Source of the DNA: Defluviicoccus sp.
Lineage (GTDB): Bacteria > Pseudomonadota > Alphaproteobacteria > MPNO01
Reading direction: 5' to 3'
Length of the DNA: 64,000 nucleotides
NCBI GenBank assembly: GCA_022823775.1
Contig: JAJEHI010000174.1
Coordinates: forward strand, 1-64,000
Both the position numbers and the translations under genes were made by a program. Positions 37,593 through 49,338 of this stretch are shown here, in pieces (within the stretch, counting starts at the first letter, position 1; each line of letters opens with the position of its first letter). The notes below the pieces were generated by a model. That model searched no databases and was not told the DNA's origin. It saw nothing but the letters and a program-made list of their open reading frames with translations.

Positions 37593-38930
37593 ATGACCCG
37601 TCCCGAACCCCGCTCCTATTTCGCGGCAACCGCCTCCTTTGCCACCGGCGAGGACAGTCCGCGCGAATTCCTCGAACGCTGTATCGCGCGGATCGAGTCG
37701 GACGACGGCGAGGTCGGTGCATTCGTCACCCTCAATCCCGACGCGGCCCGCGCGGCGGCGGACGAGGCTTCGGCGCGCTGGAAGGACGGGCGGCCGCTGT
37801 CCGCCATCGACGGCATGCCGGTCGGCGTCAAGGACATCATGGAAACCGCCGACATGGCGACCGAGCAGGGCTCTCCGCTCTTCGTCGGCTGGGAGGGCCG
37901 GCGCGACGCCGCCGCGGTCGCGGCGCTGCGCGAGGCGGGCGCCGCGATCCTCGGCAAGACCGTGACCACCGAGTTCGCGGCCACCGAACCGCGCGGCACC
38001 CGCAACCCGTGGGACCTGTCGCGCACGCCGGGAGGGTCGTCGAGCGGATCGGCCGCTTCGGTCGCCTGCGGGATGGTGCCGGCGGCACTCGGCACCCAGG
38101 TGATCGGCTCGATCCTGCGGCCTTCGAGCTATTGCGGCGTGTTCGGCTTCAAGCCGAGCGTCGGCGGCATCAACCGGGGCGGCAGCTACGACGTGTTCAG
38201 TCAGAGCTGCACCGGGACCATCGCAGCAACCATCGACGAAACCTGGGTCGTGGCGCGGGAGATGTCCGCGCGATGCGGCGGCGACCCGGGCTATCCGGGG
38301 GTGTCCGGCCCCATGGTGCGCCCGGCCGCCAGACGGCCGGGCCGTATCGCGGTGCTGGAGACCGCGGGCTGGGAGGTCGCGGGCGACGCGGCGAAGGAAG
38401 CGTTTTCGTCGGTTCGCGAGAAGCTGGAGGCGGCGGGCATCGAATGCGTCGACCGCCGGTCGGACGAGACGGTCGCGGGCGTCGAGGACGCCATCTCGGA
38501 CGCGGTCCCGCTGGCGCGCAGCATCAATGCCTGGGAGACCCGCTGGCCGCTCAACACTTATGCCAGGGACATGGACAGGTCCGGGCTCAGCGAGGTCTCC
38601 GTCGAGCGCCTTGCCGAGGCGGAGCAAATGACCCAGGGGCAGTACCAGGGCCTGCTGCGCGACCGCGACCGCGTACGCGCGGCATGGGCCGGCCTCGGCG
38701 GAAGCTGCGAAATCTGCATCACCCTCGGCGCCACGGGACCCGCTCCGGTCGGCCTCGGATCGACCGGCGATCCGGCGTTCAACGTCCCCGCCTCGCTGCT
38801 CGGCATCCCGGCTCTCACGATGCCCGTAATGGAGGTCGACGGCCTGCCCCTCGGCCTTCAGGCGATGGGGTTCGTCGACGAGGACGCGGCGCTCTTCGGC
38901 GCGGCGGCGGGACTGCTGACGGTGCTGTAG
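37593..38930 (+). CDS. Amidase (amidase signature family)
   Basis: IDGMPVGVKDIMETADMATEQGSPLF; RTPGGSSSGSAASVACGMVPAALGTQVIGSILRPSSYCGVFGFKPS. Confidence 0.92.
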   Translation: MTRPEPRSYFAATASFATGEDSPREFLERCIARIESDDGEVGAFVTLNPDAARAAADEASARWKDGRPLSAIDGMPVGVKDIMETADMATEQGSPLFVGWEGRRDAAAVAALREAGAAILGKTVTTEFAATEPRGTRNPWDLSRTPGGSSSGSAASVACGMVPAALGTQVIGSILRPSSYCGVFGFKPSVGGINRGGSYDVFSQSCTGTIAATIDETWVVAREMSARCGGDPGYPGVSGPMVRPAARRPGRIAVLETAGWEVAGDAAKEAFSSVREKLEAAGIECVDRRSDETVAGVEDAISDAVPLARSINAWETRWPLNTYARDMDRSGLSEVSVERLAEAEQMTQGQYQGLLRDRDRVRAAWAGLGGSCEICITLGATGPAPVGLGSTGDPAFNVPASLLGIPALTMPVMEVDGLPLGLQAMGFVDEDAALFGAAAGLLTVL

Positions 38931-38936
38931 CCCGGA

Positions 38937-40739
38937 TCAGTCGTCGCCGATGCGGAGCGCGTCGATGAAGGCGGACTGCGGGATTTCGACCTGGCCGAAC
39001 TGGCGCATGCGCTTCTTGCCCTCTTTCTGGCGTTCGAGGAGCTTGCGCTTGCGGGTTACGTCCCCGCCATAGCACTTGGCGGTCACGTCCTTCCTGAGCG
39101 CGCTTATGGTCTCGCGCGCGATCACCTTGCCGCCGATCGCGGCCTGCAGCGGCACCTTGAAGAGCTGGCGCGGGATCAGATCCTTCAGGCGTATGCAGAT
39201 CGCCCGGCCGCGCTGCTCCGAACGGCCGCGGTGCACGATCATCGAGAGCGCATCGACCGGCTCGGCGTTGACCAGGATCGCGAGCTTGACGAGGTCGCCC
39301 TCCTCATAGGCCTCGAGCTGGTAGTCGAAGCTGGCATAGCCCCGGCTCACCGATTTGAGCCGGTCGTAGAAATCGAACACCACCTCGTTCAGCGGCAGCC
39401 GGTAGACCACCATCGCGCGCCCGCCGACATAGGTGAGCTCGATCTGTGTGCCCCGGCGGTCCTCGCAGAGCGCGAGAACGGCGCCGAGATAGGAATCGGG
39501 CACCATGACGGTCGCCTTGATCCAGGGCTCCTCGATCTTTCGGATGCGCACGGGATCGGGCATGTCGGCCGGGTTGTGAACCTCCTCCACATCGCCGTCA
39601 TTGGTATGGACCCGGTAGACCACGGACGGCGCGGTGGTGACGAGATCGAGGTCGAATTCGCGAGACAGGCGCTCCTGGACGATTTCGAGATGGAGCAGGC
39701 CCAGAAAGCCGCAGCGGAAGCCGAAACCGAGCGCCGCCGAGGTCTCGGGCTCGTAATGGAAGCTCGAATCGTTGAGCCGCAGCCGGGCCAGGCTCTCGCG
39801 CAGATCCTCGTAGTCCGCCGCGTCGACCGGGAACAGACCGCAGAACACCACCGGCACGCTCGGCCGGAAACCGGGGAGCGGCGCGTCGGTGGGACGCCGC
39901 TCTTCGGTGATAGTGTCGCCGACCTGGGTCTCGGCGACGTGCTTGATGCTGGCGGTGATGAAGCCGATCTCGCCCGGCCCGAGCGCGTCGACCTCGTTGC
40001 GCTTCGGCGTGAAGGTGCCGACCCGGTCGATCTGGTGGATCGCCCCGGTCGCCATCATCCGGACCTTCATGCCGCGCGCGAGCGTGCCGTGCCGCACGCG
40101 GACCAAAATGATCACGCCGAGATAGGCGTCGTACCATGAATCGACCAGTAGCGCGCTCAGCGGCTCTTCCCGGTCGCCCTCGGGCGGCGGCAAACGCTCG
40201 ATCAGCGCCTCCAGCACGTCGTCGATCCCCTCGCCGGTCTTCGCCGAGACGGATATGCAGTCCCCGGCGGCGAGCCCGATCACATCCTCGACCTGGGTTC
40301 GGATCCGGTCGGGCTCGGAGGCCGGCAGGTCGATCTTGTTGAGGACCGGGATGATCTCGTGGTCCGCCTCGATCGCGAGATAGGCGTTGGCGAGAGTCTG
40401 GGCCTCGACTCCCTGGGTCGAGTCGACCACCAGGATCGAGCCCTCGCAGGCGGCGAGCGAGCGCGAGACCTCGTAGGTGAAATCGACATGGCCCGGCGTG
40501 TCCATCAGGTTGAGCTGATACGTCCGGCCGTCCCGCGCCTTGTAGGGAAGGCGAACCGTCTGCGCCTTGATGGTGATGCCGCGCTCGCGCTCCAGCTCCA
40601 TCGTGTCGAGGATCTGGTCGCGGAACTCGCGCTCCTCGACCCCGCCGCAGGTCAGGATCAGCCGGTCGGCCAGCGTCGACTTGCCGTGGTCGATATGGGC
40701 GATGATGGCGAAATTGCGGATATGCGAGAGATCGGTCAT
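38937..40739 (-). CDS. lepA: Elongation factor 4 (LepA)
   Basis: [59 protein letters not shown]-terminal [26 protein letters not shown]. Confidence 0.97.
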   Translation of the reverse strand: MTDLSHIRNFAIIAHIDHGKSTLADRLILTCGGVEEREFRDQILDTMELERERGITIKAQTVRLPYKARDGRTYQLNLMDTPGHVDFTYEVSRSLAACEGSILVVDSTQGVEAQTLANAYLAIEADHEIIPVLNKIDLPASEPDRIRTQVEDVIGLAAGDCISVSAKTGEGIDDVLEALIERLPPPEGDREEPLSALLVDSWYDAYLGVIILVRVRHGTLARGMKVRMMATGAIHQIDRVGTFTPKRNEVDALGPGEIGFITASIKHVAETQVGDTITEERRPTDAPLPGFRPSVPVVFCGLFPVDAADYEDLRESLARLRLNDSSFHYEPETSAALGFGFRCGFLGLLHLEIVQERLSREFDLDLVTTAPSVVYRVHTNDGDVEEVHNPADMPDPVRIRKIEEPWIKATVMVPDSYLGAVLALCEDRRGTQIELTYVGGRAMVVYRLPLNEVVFDFYDRLKSVSRGYASFDYQLEAYEEGDLVKLAILVNAEPVDALSMIVHRGRSEQRGRAICIRLKDLIPRQLFKVPLQAAIGGKVIARETISALRKDVTAKCYGGDVTRKRKLLERQKEGKKRMRQFGQVEIPQSAFIDALRIGDD

Positions 40740-40744
40740 CCCGG

Positions 40745-43144
40745 TCAGCCTCGCAGCACGGCCCCCGTCGCCTTGGAGACCGCGGCGACGATTCGCTCGC
40801 CGACGGATTCGATCTCCGCATCCGTCAGGGTCGCGTCGCGCGGTTGAAGGGTGACGCAGAGCGCGACCGATTTCCTGCCGTCCCCGAGCTCCGGGCCGCG
40901 ATAGACGTCGAACAGCGCAACGTCGGCGATCAGCGACTTGTCGGCACCGCGCGCCGCCGTGGCCAGCGCCGCGCCGGGAGTCGCTTCGTCGACCATGAAG
41001 GCGAAATCGCGTTCCACCGGCTGCAACGCCGCCAGATGAAGCATCGGGCGGGAACTTCCCTTTGCCGCCTTGCGTGCCGGAACCTCGTCGAGCAGGACCT
41101 CGAAGGCAGAGGCCGGCCGGCGGACGTCGAAACGCTCCAGGATCGCCGGATGCACCTCGCCGAACCGGGCGAGCGGCTTGGGGCCCAGCATGAGCGCGGC
41201 CGCGCGGCCGGGGTGGTACCAACCCGGCACATCGTCGCCGATACGAAGATTGTGGGCGGGAACGCCCGCCGCTTCGAGCGCCGCCAGCGCATCGGCCTTG
41301 GCGTGATAGGCGTCGACTTCGGCGCGCGTCCCGGCCCAGTGCCGGGGCGCGGTGCCGCCGACGCGGAGCCCGCAGGCAGCCTGCGACCGCGCCCCGTCGC
41401 CGCCGTCGAATTGCGGTCCGATTTCGAATAGCGCGATATCGCCGATTCCGCGCGCGGCGTTGCGCGCCGCCGCATCGAGAAGGTTGGGCAGGATCGAGGG
41501 GCGCATCTGCACGAGGTCGACGCTGATCGGGTTGGCGAGGCGAAGCGACGCATCGGTGCCGAAGGCCTCGGCCTTCTCGTCCGACGTGAAGGAGAAGGTC
41601 ACCGCCTCGGTCAGCCCGCGGGCGGCGAGCGCGCGCCTGACCCGGCCGCGACGGGCCTGCGCCGGAGACCAGGCCGCACCGGGAACCGCGGTCGTCGCGC
41701 GCAGCGGCACCGCCGGAATCGCCTCGAAACCGTTGATCCGGAGCACTTCCTCGACCAGATCGGCCTCGCCCTCGATGTCGGGGCGCCAGGGCGGCACGGC
41801 GGCGGTCAGGCTATCTCCGATGTCCTCGATTTCGAAGCCGAGGTCGCCGAGGATTCTTTGCGCGACGCCATCCTCGATCTCGACCCCGCCCAGCGTGGCG
41901 ACACGCGATTTACGCAGCGTGACGCTGCGCCCGCGGTCGGGCATTTCGCCCGCCATCGTCAAGGCGCTCGCCTCGCCGCCGCAGATATCGAGGATCAGCT
42001 TCGCCGCCACTTCCGCGCCCCAAAGCGCGGAGGTCGGGTCGATCCCGCGCTCGAACCGGTAACGGGCGTCCGAAACGATACCGAGCTTGCGCCCGGTGGT
42101 CGCGGTCCGCACCGGATCGAACAGGGCGACCTCAAGGAACACGTTGACGGTGTCGTCCCCGCAACCGGTCCCCTCGCCCCCCATCACCCCGCCGATCGCG
42201 AGCACGCCGCTGTCGTCGGCGATCACCATCATCGACGGATCGAGGTCGTAGGTCCGCCCGTCGAGCGCGGCGACGCTCTCGCCGTCCCGGGCAAGACGCA
42301 TGGTGGGATCGCCATTCACCTTGTCGGCGTCGAACACGTGGAGCGGACGCGCGAGGTCGAAGGTGACGTAGTTGGTGATATCGACCAGCGCCGAGATCGG
42401 CCTCAGCCCGATCGCGGTCAGCCGGTCCTGGAGCCATTTGGGGCTCGGCCCGTTCCGGACGTTCCGGAACGTGCGCCCGACCACGAAGGGGCAGGCATCG
42501 CCGTCGCCGGCCGCGAAGTCGCGCCGCCAGGAACGCGGGCTCTCGAAACTGCCCTCGATGGCCGCGGCGTCGAGCGGCTTCAGGCGTCCCATCCCGGCCG
42601 CGGCAAGGTCGCGGGCGATACCGCGCACGCCCGCGCAATCCGAGCGATTCGGCGTGAGGCCGATCTCGATGACCGGATCGCCGATACCGAGCGCCTCGGC
42701 GGCCGGGGAGCCGGCCGCGAAATCGCCTTCGAGGTCGATAATGCCTTCGTGCTCGTCGGACAGGCCGAGCTCGCGCTCGGAACACAGCATCCCGCTGCTC
42801 TCGACGCCCCGGATCTTCGACTTCTTGAGCTTCGTTCCGGTGGCCGGAATGACACAGCCGGCGCGCGCGAACACGCCCTTCATGCCGGTCCGCGCATTGG
42901 GTGCGCCGCAGACGACCTCGAAGCGCTCGCCGCCGCCGACGTCGACGGTGCAGACGCGGAGCCGGTCGGCGTTGGGGTGAGGCCCCGCCTCGATCACGTC
43001 GCCGACCACGATATCCGCGAGCGCGGCGGCCGGGTCGTCTACGCCGTCGACCTCGAGTCCGATCATCGACAGCCGTTCGGCGATCGCCTCCAGCGGGGCG
43101 TCGGTTTCGAGATGCTCGCGGAGCCAGGACAAGGTGAATTTCAC
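40745..43144 (-). CDS. pheT: Phenylalanyl-tRNA synthetase beta subunit
   Basis: [56 protein letters not shown]-terminal anticodon-binding-like domain. Confidence 0.96.
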   Translation of the reverse strand: MKFTLSWLREHLETDAPLEAIAERLSMIGLEVDGVDDPAAALADIVVGDVIEAGPHPNADRLRVCTVDVGGGERFEVVCGAPNARTGMKGVFARAGCVIPATGTKLKKSKIRGVESSGMLCSERELGLSDEHEGIIDLEGDFAAGSPAAEALGIGDPVIEIGLTPNRSDCAGVRGIARDLAAAGMGRLKPLDAAAIEGSFESPRSWRRDFAAGDGDACPFVVGRTFRNVRNGPSPKWLQDRLTAIGLRPISALVDITNYVTFDLARPLHVFDADKVNGDPTMRLARDGESVAALDGRTYDLDPSMMVIADDSGVLAIGGVMGGEGTGCGDDTVNVFLEVALFDPVRTATTGRKLGIVSDARYRFERGIDPTSALWGAEVAAKLILDICGGEASALTMAGEMPDRGRSVTLRKSRVATLGGVEIEDGVAQRILGDLGFEIEDIGDSLTAAVPPWRPDIEGEADLVEEVLRINGFEAIPAVPLRATTAVPGAAWSPAQARRGRVRRALAARGLTEAVTFSFTSDEKAEAFGTDASLRLANPISVDLVQMRPSILPNLLDAAARNAARGIGDIALFEIGPQFDGGDGARSQAACGLRVGGTAPRHWAGTRAEVDAYHAKADALAALEAAGVPAHNLRIGDDVPGWYHPGRAAALMLGPKPLARFGEVHPAILERFDVRRPASAFEVLLDEVPARKAAKGSSRPMLHLAALQPVERDFAFMVDEATPGAALATAARGADKSLIADVALFDVYRGPELGDGRKSVALCVTLQPRDATLTDAEIESVGERIVAAVSKATGAVLRG

Positions 43145-44214
43145 CGCGCGAACCCCGCGGCGACGTTGGGCATGTCGAGCGCCGGGAAGCCGTAATGGCG
43201 GAGCCAGCGCAGGTCGGAGTCGAAGAAGGTGCGGAGATCGGGAATGCCGTATTTGAGCATCGCGACGCGCTCCACGCCCATGCCGAAGGCGAAGCCCTGG
43301 TAACGCGACGGATCGATGTCGCAGTTCTCCAGCACCTTCGGATGGACCATCCCGCTGCCGAGGATTTCGAGCCAGCCGTCGCCGGCCCCGATCGTGAGCC
43401 CGTCGGCGGACCGGCTGCAGCCGATATCGACCTCGGCGGATGGCTCGGTGAAGGGAAAGAAGCTCGGCCGGAAGCGGACCGGCAGGTCGTCGACGCCGAA
43501 GAACGCGCGGCAGAACTCGATCAGGCAGCCCTTGAGGTGGCCCATATGGGTTTCCTCGTCGATCACCAGCCCTTCGACCTGGTGGAACATCGGCGAGTGC
43601 GTGGCGTCGTGGTCGGCGCGGTAGGTGCGTCCCGGCACGACGATGCGAATGGGAGGCTCCTGGACGAGCATCGTGCGGATCTGGACCGGCGAGGTATGGG
43701 TCCGGAGCAACAGCCGTTCGCCGTCCTCGCCCTCCTCGAAATAGAACGTGTCGTGGTCCTGCCGCGCGGGATGCTCCGGCGGGATGTTCAGCGCCGTGAA
43801 ATTGTGGAAATCGTCCTCGATATCCGGCCCCTCGGCGACCGTGAAGCCCATCTGGCAGAAGATCGCCACGATCTCCTCGATGGCCTGGCTGATCGGGTGG
43901 ATGCGTCCCTCGGGCTCCGGCCTCGGCGGCAGCGAGACATCGATCGTCTCTCCGGCAAGGCGCGCGTCGAGCGCGCCGGATTGGAGAGCCGCCCGGCGGG
44001 CGTCGATCGCGTCGGTCACGGCGGTCTTGAGCGCGTTGAGCGCCTGGCCGGCCGCCCTCCTTTCCTCCGGCGCGAGCGTGCCGAGCTCCTTCATCAGCGC
44101 GGTCACGCGACCCCTGCGGCCGAGGGTCTCGACGCGAAGCCCTTCCAGGGCTTCGAGGTCGGCGGACCCGATCCGCGTCAGTAAATCCGAACGAAGCTGT
44201 TCGAGGTCGTCCAT
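43141..44214 (-). CDS. pheS: Phenylalanyl-tRNA synthetase alpha subunit
   Basis: [78 protein letters not shown]. Confidence 0.97.
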   Translation of the reverse strand: MDDLEQLRSDLLTRIGSADLEALEGLRVETLGRRGRVTALMKELGTLAPEERRAAGQALNALKTAVTDAIDARRAALQSGALDARLAGETIDVSLPPRPEPEGRIHPISQAIEEIVAIFCQMGFTVAEGPDIEDDFHNFTALNIPPEHPARQDHDTFYFEEGEDGERLLLRTHTSPVQIRTMLVQEPPIRIVVPGRTYRADHDATHSPMFHQVEGLVIDEETHMGHLKGCLIEFCRAFFGVDDLPVRFRPSFFPFTEPSAEVDIGCSRSADGLTIGAGDGWLEILGSGMVHPKVLENCDIDPSRYQGFAFGMGVERVAMLKYGIPDLRTFFDSDLRWLRHYGFPALDMPNVAAGFAR

Positions 44215-44262
44215 CCCAAGACCCGCCGGTTTCGGCCCGCCGGGCGGCGGGCCCCTTCCCGC

Positions 44263-44622
44263 CTAGTCGGACAGCGCCGCCTGCGCCTGTTCGACGATCG
44301 CCTTGAAGGCATCGGGCTCATGCACCGCGAGATCGGCCAGCATCTTGCGGTCCACCTCGATTCCCGCCCGCTTCATGCCGTTCATGAACTGGGAGTAGGT
44401 GAGGCCGTGCTGACGGGCGCCGGCATTGATGCGCTGAATCCATAGGGCGCGGAAATTGCGCTTGCGGTTGCGCCGGTCGCGGTAGGCGTATTGCAGCCCC
44501 TTCTCGACGCGCTCGATCGCGACGCGAAAGCTGGTGCGGTTGCGTTCGCGGTAGCCGGCGGCGAGGTCGAGAACCTTCTTGTGCCGGGCGTGTGTCGTCA
44601 CGCCGCGCTTTACTCTGGCCAT
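44263..44622 (-). CDS. rplT: 50S ribosomal protein L20
   Basis: [67 protein letters not shown]. Confidence 0.97.
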   Translation of the reverse strand: MARVKRGVTTHARHKKVLDLAAGYRERNRTSFRVAIERVEKGLQYAYRDRRNRKRNFRALWIQRINAGARQHGLTYSQFMNGMKRAGIEVDRKMLADLAVHEPDAFKAIVEQAQAALSD

Positions 44623-44632
44623 GGCGCGCTCC

Positions 44633-44830
44633 TCAGGCGTAGGGCAGGTAGGACTTCACGATCCTGGCGTCTTCCGGCGCCATGATGCGGGTCCCGCGCG
44701 CCTTGCGCTTCATCTTTTGCGTGCGCTTGCGCAGATTGTGTCGCTTGAAGGCGAAGTTGGACCGCACTTTGCCGGTCGCGGTTGTGCGAAACCGCTTCTT
44801 CGCCCCGCTCTTGGACTTGAGCTTGGGCAT
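44633..44830 (-). CDS. rpmI: 50S ribosomal protein L35
   Basis: [46 protein letters not shown]; track ORF starts too far upstream. Confidence 0.96.
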   Translation of the reverse strand: MPKLKSKSGAKKRFRTTATGKVRSNFAFKRHNLRKRTQKMKRKARGTRIMAPEDARIVKSYLPYA

Positions 44831-44886
44831 TTCATCCTCCGTCTCGGGATGTGGAAACGCGAACCGCCTCGGCATGCCCTGCGGTT

Positions 44887-44906
44887 CCGGACCCTGTCGG
44901 GTCCGG
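44887..44906 (-). promoter_or_regulatory. Hairpin CCGGACCC-GACA-GGGTCCGG in infC-rpmI intergenic (possible L20 leader element or terminator)
   Basis: Perfect 8-bp arms. Confidence 0.45.
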
Positions 44907-44982
44907 CCGCCTCGCCGGACGGTTCCAAACAGACGGCGGGTTATAGCGGCGCGCGCCGTCCCGCGCAAGAAGACGGCAGGCG

Positions 44983-45519
44983 CTATTTGGGCGCCATCAC
45001 CATGACCATCTGCCGGCCTTCCATCTTGGGCAGCTGCTCGACCTTGGCCAGCTCCTCGAGCTCGTCGCGCACCCGGAAGAGCACCTTCAGACCGAGATCC
45101 TGATGCGCCATCTCGCGGCCCCGGAAGCGCATGGTCACCTTGACCTTGTCGCCCTCGTCGAGGAACCGCCGGATGAAGCGCATCTTGACGTCGTAGTCGT
45201 GCCGGTCGATCGCCGGGCGGAGCTTGATCTCCTTGACCTCGATCGTCTTCTGCTTCTTGCGGGCCTCGGTCTTCTTCTTCTGCTGTTCGTATTTGAGCTT
45301 GCCGTAGTCGAGGATCTTGCAGACCGGCGGGTCGCTGTTGGGCGACACCTCGACAAGATCAAGGCCGCGCTCGGCCGCAAGTTCGATCGCATCCGGGGTG
45401 GGGAAGACACCGAGGACATCGCCGTTGGTGTCGACGACCCTGACGGCCTGGGCCCGGATCGCCTGGTTGACGCCGCGTTCCTCGCGAACGGGCGGCTCCA
45501 TTATGGGTGGTCTTGCTAT
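44983..45519 (-). CDS. infC: Translation initiation factor IF-3 (AUA start proposed; ATG start would be 45501)
   Basis: [73 protein letters not shown] Shine-Dalgarno lies about 8 nt before ATA at 45519. Confidence 0.9.
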   Translation of the reverse strand: MARPPIMEPPVREERGVNQAIRAQAVRVVDTNGDVLGVFPTPDAIELAAERGLDLVEVSPNSDPPVCKILDYGKLKYEQQKKKTEARKKQKTIEVKEIKLRPAIDRHDYDVKMRFIRRFLDEGDKVKVTMRFRGREMAHQDLGLKVLFRVRDELEELAKVEQLPKMEGRQMVMVMAPK

Positions 45520-45548
45520 GGACCGGTCTCCCTGTTTTACGACACTGC

Positions 45549-45590
45549 CGGCACGGATGCGGCCCGCGTCATCCGGCGCGGGCCGTGCCG
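45549..45590 (-). terminator. Strong hairpin in thrS-infC intergenic (CGGCAC...GGCCCGCG/CGCGGGCC...GTGCCG), terminator or leader structure
   Basis: 14 bp of complementary arms in two blocks. Confidence 0.45.
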
Positions 45591-45621
45591 ATAAAGCAAC
45601 AATTCGTGGTTTTCGTTGCAG

Positions 45622-47580
45622 TCACGCGTCGGCGTCTTGGTCCGGACCGGCAGCTTCCGCCTTAAGTCTATCGATAGCCGTATCCAGCGCAAGGACTTCT
45701 TGGTTCCTGCCTCCGAGACGCCGCACGGCGACCGTGCGGGCCTCGACCTCGTTGCGCCCCACCACGAGCATCACCGGCACCTTGCGGACGCTGTGCTCGC
45801 GGACCTTGTAGCCGATCTTCTCGTTCCTGCGGTCGAGCTCCACATGCAACCCCGCCTTCCTCGCGGCGGCCGCGACCTCGTCCGCGTAGTCGTCGGCATC
45901 GCCGGTGATCGTCGCGACCACCGCCTGCAGCGGCGCGAGCCAGAACGGCAGATGGCCGGCATAGTGTTCGAGCAGAATACCGAGAAAGCGCTCAAGAGAT
46001 CCGAACAGCGCCCGGTGCAGCATCACGGGACGATGGCGTTCGCCGTCCTCGCCGATATAGGCGGCGTCCAGCCGCTCGGGCAGGTTGAGGTCGACCTGGA
46101 GCGTGCCGCACTGCCAGTCGCGGCCGATCGCGTCGCGCAGGACGAATTCGATCTTGGGCCCGTAGAACGCCCCCTCTCCCGGGTTGACGCCGTACTCCAC
46201 GCCCATCCCGTCGAGCGCGCCCCTGAGAGCACCTTCGAGCCGGTCCCAGACCTCGTCCGAGCCGATCCGCTTCTCCGGCCGGTCGGAGAACTTGATACGC
46301 ACGTCCTCGAATCCGAAATCGCGGTAGATGTCGACGATCAGGGCGATCACCGTCCGGCACTCGGCCTCCATCTGCTCCGGCGTGCAGAAGATATGCGCGT
46401 CGTCCTGGGTGAACGCGCGCACCCGCATCAGACCGTGCAGCGCGCCGGAGGGCTCGTAGCGGTGGACCCGGCCGAACTCGGCGACGCGAAGCGGCAGGTC
46501 GCGATAGCTCTTCATGCCCTGGCGGAACACCTGCACGCCGCCCGGGCAGTTCATTGGCTTGACCGCGAACACCCGCCCGTCCTCCGTCTCGGAGGTGAAC
46601 ATGTGCTCGCGGAAGGTCTCCCAGTGGCCGGAGAGCTCCCACAGCGAGCGGTCCATGAGCTCGGGCGTGGAAATCTCGACATAGCCGGCCGCGTCCTGGC
46701 GGCGGCGCATGTACTCGATCAACCTGAGATAGAGGCTCCATCCCCTCGGATGCCAGAAGGCGGACCCGGGCGCCTCCTCCTGGAAGTGGAACAGGTTCAT
46801 CTCGCGCCCGAGGCGGCGGTGGTCGCGCCGCTCGGCTTCCTCGAGCTGGTGGAGATGAGCCTTCAGTTCCTTCTCGTCGCGCCAGGCGGTGCCGTAGATG
46901 CGTTGCAGCATCTCGTTGTTCGAGTCGCCCCGCCAGTAGGCACCGGCCACCTTCAGGAGCTTGAAGCCCTTGCCGACATGGCCGGTCGACGGCAGATGGG
47001 GCCCGCGGCACAGATCGTGCCACTCGCCCTGCCGATAAACCGTCACCGCTTCGTCGTCCGGCAGGCCTTCGACGATTTCCGCCTTGTAGTGCTCGCCCCG
47101 CTCCCTGAAGCGCCCGACCGCGCCCTGCCGGTCCCACACCTCGCGGACGATGGGTTCGTCGCGGGCGACGATCTCGTGCATCTTGCGCTCGATGACCTCC
47201 AGGTCCTCGGTCGAGAACGGGGTCTCGCGCGCGAAATCGTAGTAGAATCCGTTCTCGATCGCCGGGCCGATGGTGACCTGGGTGCCGGGGAACAATTCCT
47301 GCACCGCCTCGGCCATCACATGGGCGGCGTCGTGGCGGATCAGCTCCAGCGCGTCGTCCGAACGGCGCGTGACGATCTCGACCGCGGCATCGCGCCCGAT
47401 CGGCCGCGCGAGATCGCGAACCTCGCCGTCGACCTTGACCGCGATCGCCGCCTTCGCAAGGCCGGGGCCGATCGACGCGGCAACGTCCGCGCCCGTCGGC
47501 GGCACATCGAAGGGCCGCCGGCTGCCGTCGGGGAGGGTAACGACCACGCGCGCCGTCTGCTGTTGGGTTGCGGTTGCCAT
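45622..47580 (-). CDS. thrS: Threonyl-tRNA synthetase
   Basis: TGS domain; [57 protein letters not shown]. Confidence 0.97.
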   Translation of the reverse strand: MATATQQQTARVVVTLPDGSRRPFDVPPTGADVAASIGPGLAKAAIAVKVDGEVRDLARPIGRDAAVEIVTRRSDDALELIRHDAAHVMAEAVQELFPGTQVTIGPAIENGFYYDFARETPFSTEDLEVIERKMHEIVARDEPIVREVWDRQGAVGRFRERGEHYKAEIVEGLPDDEAVTVYRQGEWHDLCRGPHLPSTGHVGKGFKLLKVAGAYWRGDSNNEMLQRIYGTAWRDEKELKAHLHQLEEAERRDHRRLGREMNLFHFQEEAPGSAFWHPRGWSLYLRLIEYMRRRQDAAGYVEISTPELMDRSLWELSGHWETFREHMFTSETEDGRVFAVKPMNCPGGVQVFRQGMKSYRDLPLRVAEFGRVHRYEPSGALHGLMRVRAFTQDDAHIFCTPEQMEAECRTVIALIVDIYRDFGFEDVRIKFSDRPEKRIGSDEVWDRLEGALRGALDGMGVEYGVNPGEGAFYGPKIEFVLRDAIGRDWQCGTLQVDLNLPERLDAAYIGEDGERHRPVMLHRALFGSLERFLGILLEHYAGHLPFWLAPLQAVVATITGDADDYADEVAAAARKAGLHVELDRRNEKIGYKVREHSVRKVPVMLVVGRNEVEARTVAVRRLGGRNQEVLALDTAIDRLKAEAAGPDQDADA

Positions 47581-47655
47581 GGTTCCTTTCGCGACTACGC
47601 CGCCGGACGGACCGCGCGCATTTAGCGCAATCGCGGCCCGGTCACAAGCGGCGGG

Positions 47656-48408
47656 TTACAGGCGCTCCAGCACGGCGGCGGCAAAGATATAGGCCCCGAG
47701 CGCGAGAATGCCCACGAAAAAGACGCGCCTGAACCGCTCTTCGGACAGGCGACGGCGGATCCGCTGGCCGATCGCCATGCCGATCAGGGCGGGAACCAGC
47801 GCGGCGGCCGACACGATCCCGGTATCCCGGGGGAAGAGCCCCGAGCCGCCCAGCGCCACGGCGAGCGCGAGCGCGGAGGCGCCGAACAGGAACCCCATCG
47901 CCTGGACCAGCGCGTCGCGACCCAGCCCGATCGCCTGCAAGTACATGATCCCGGGAACGACGAAGGAGCCGGTCATCCCGGTGAGGATTCCGTTCACCGA
48001 GCCGAACAGGGGTCCCGCCCAGCCCTCGGCGCGCGCCGGTATCTCGAACCGCCATCCGCCGAGGCTGAGACCCGCATAGAGGAGAAGGATCAGGCCGAGC
48101 AGCGCCGACAGGAGCGCGAGGTCGACCCGGGTGAGCGCCATCGCCCCGAGCCAAACGGTGACCGTCGCCGCCAGCATGAACGGCCACAGCCTGCGGACGA
48201 TTATCCGCGCGTTCCCGCCGACCGCCGCCTGCCAAACATTGGTCGCCGCCGCCGGCATGGTGAGCAGGGCCATCGCCGTCGTCAGATCGAGGAAGATCGC
48301 CAACAGCCCGAGGCTCACGGTCGGCAGGCCGAGGCCGATCACCCCCTTGATACCCCCGGCGAAGAGGAACACCGCCGCGATCCCCGCGATGATGAACGGA
48401 TCGGTCAT
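47656..48408 (-). CDS. TauE/SafE family membrane transporter (sulfite exporter-like)
   Basis: FAGGIKGVIGLGLPTVSLGLLAIFLDLTTAMALLTMPAAATNVWQ; GSVNGILTGMTGSFVVPGIMYLQA. Confidence 0.88.
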   Translation of the reverse strand: MTDPFIIAGIAAVFLFAGGIKGVIGLGLPTVSLGLLAIFLDLTTAMALLTMPAAATNVWQAAVGGNARIIVRRLWPFMLAATVTVWLGAMALTRVDLALLSALLGLILLLYAGLSLGGWRFEIPARAEGWAGPLFGSVNGILTGMTGSFVVPGIMYLQAIGLGRDALVQAMGFLFGASALALAVALGGSGLFPRDTGIVSAAALVPALIGMAIGQRIRRRLSEERFRRVFFVGILALGAYIFAAAVLERL

Positions 48409-48557
48409 TGCCGCACCCCGATACGCGCCGGCTCGCGTCCGCCGTCGCATCCGCGGCGGCCTGCTTTCGTGGCTCCGGTTTCGATGATAGGGTCCGAAAG
48501 TCGGAAAACGACGACGCCGATGATCCCCGAACGCAGACGAAACTGGGAAATCCGCCT

Positions 48558-49331
48558 GTGAAAGCGGACGGACCCGAGACGGTCGCGATTTTATCACGCC
48601 CCGGCGGCGCGACAATCGCCTACCGGCGCCTCGACGGAAGCGAGCCGGGCGTGATGTTCCTGGGCGGGTTCCGCTCGGACATGACCGGGACCAAGGCAAC
48701 CGCCCTTGAAACAGCGTGCCGCGCGGCAGGACGCGCCTTCGTCCGTTTCGACTATTCCGGGCACGGGCAGTCTTCCGGCGACTTCCTCGACGGGACGATC
48801 GGAAGCTGGCGGGACGACGCGGTCGCGGTGCTCGACGAGGCGGCGCTCGGACGGCAGGTCCTGGTCGGCTCCTCGATGGGCGGGTGGATCATGCTGCTCA
48901 TGGCGCTCGCCCGTCCGGAGCGTATTGCGGGGCTGGTGGGCATCGCCGCGGCGCCCGATTTCACCGAGGACCTGATGTGGAACCGCTACGGCGGGGACAT
49001 GCGCGCCGAATTGAAGGAAAAAGGCGTCCTTTACGTACCCTCGGATTACGACGACGAGGATTATCCGATCGCCTACAGGCTGATCGAGGAAGGCCGCCGG
49101 CACCTCCTGTTGCGCCGCCCGATTCCGATCCACTGCCCGATCCGGCTGCTCCACGGCAAGCGGGACGAGGACGTGCCGTGGATGACGGCATCGCGCATCG
49201 CGGGACAGGTGCTGAGCGAAGACGTTCGCGTGTTCCTGGTGCCGGACGGCGATCACAGACTTGCGCGCGAGCGGGACCTCGCCCGGTTATGGGCCTCGGT
49301 CGACGAGCTCTGCACCTTGGCCGAAGGCTGA
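48558..49331 (+). CDS. Alpha/beta hydrolase
   Basis: FLGGFRSDMTGTKATALE, FDYSGHGQSSG, VGSSMGGWIMLLMAL, PDGDHRLARE. Confidence 0.88.
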   Translation: MKADGPETVAILSRPGGATIAYRRLDGSEPGVMFLGGFRSDMTGTKATALETACRAAGRAFVRFDYSGHGQSSGDFLDGTIGSWRDDAVAVLDEAALGRQVLVGSSMGGWIMLLMALARPERIAGLVGIAAAPDFTEDLMWNRYGGDMRAELKEKGVLYVPSDYDDEDYPIAYRLIEEGRRHLLLRRPIPIHCPIRLLHGKRDEDVPWMTASRIAGQVLSEDVRVFLVPDGDHRLARERDLARLWASVDELCTLAEG

Positions 49332-49338
49332 CCCCGGG

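Noticed and set aside
36123-38627. 834-aa minus-strand ORF opposite TRAP DctM/amidase
   Set aside because: Shadow frame; D/H/R/E-rich, no homology motifs
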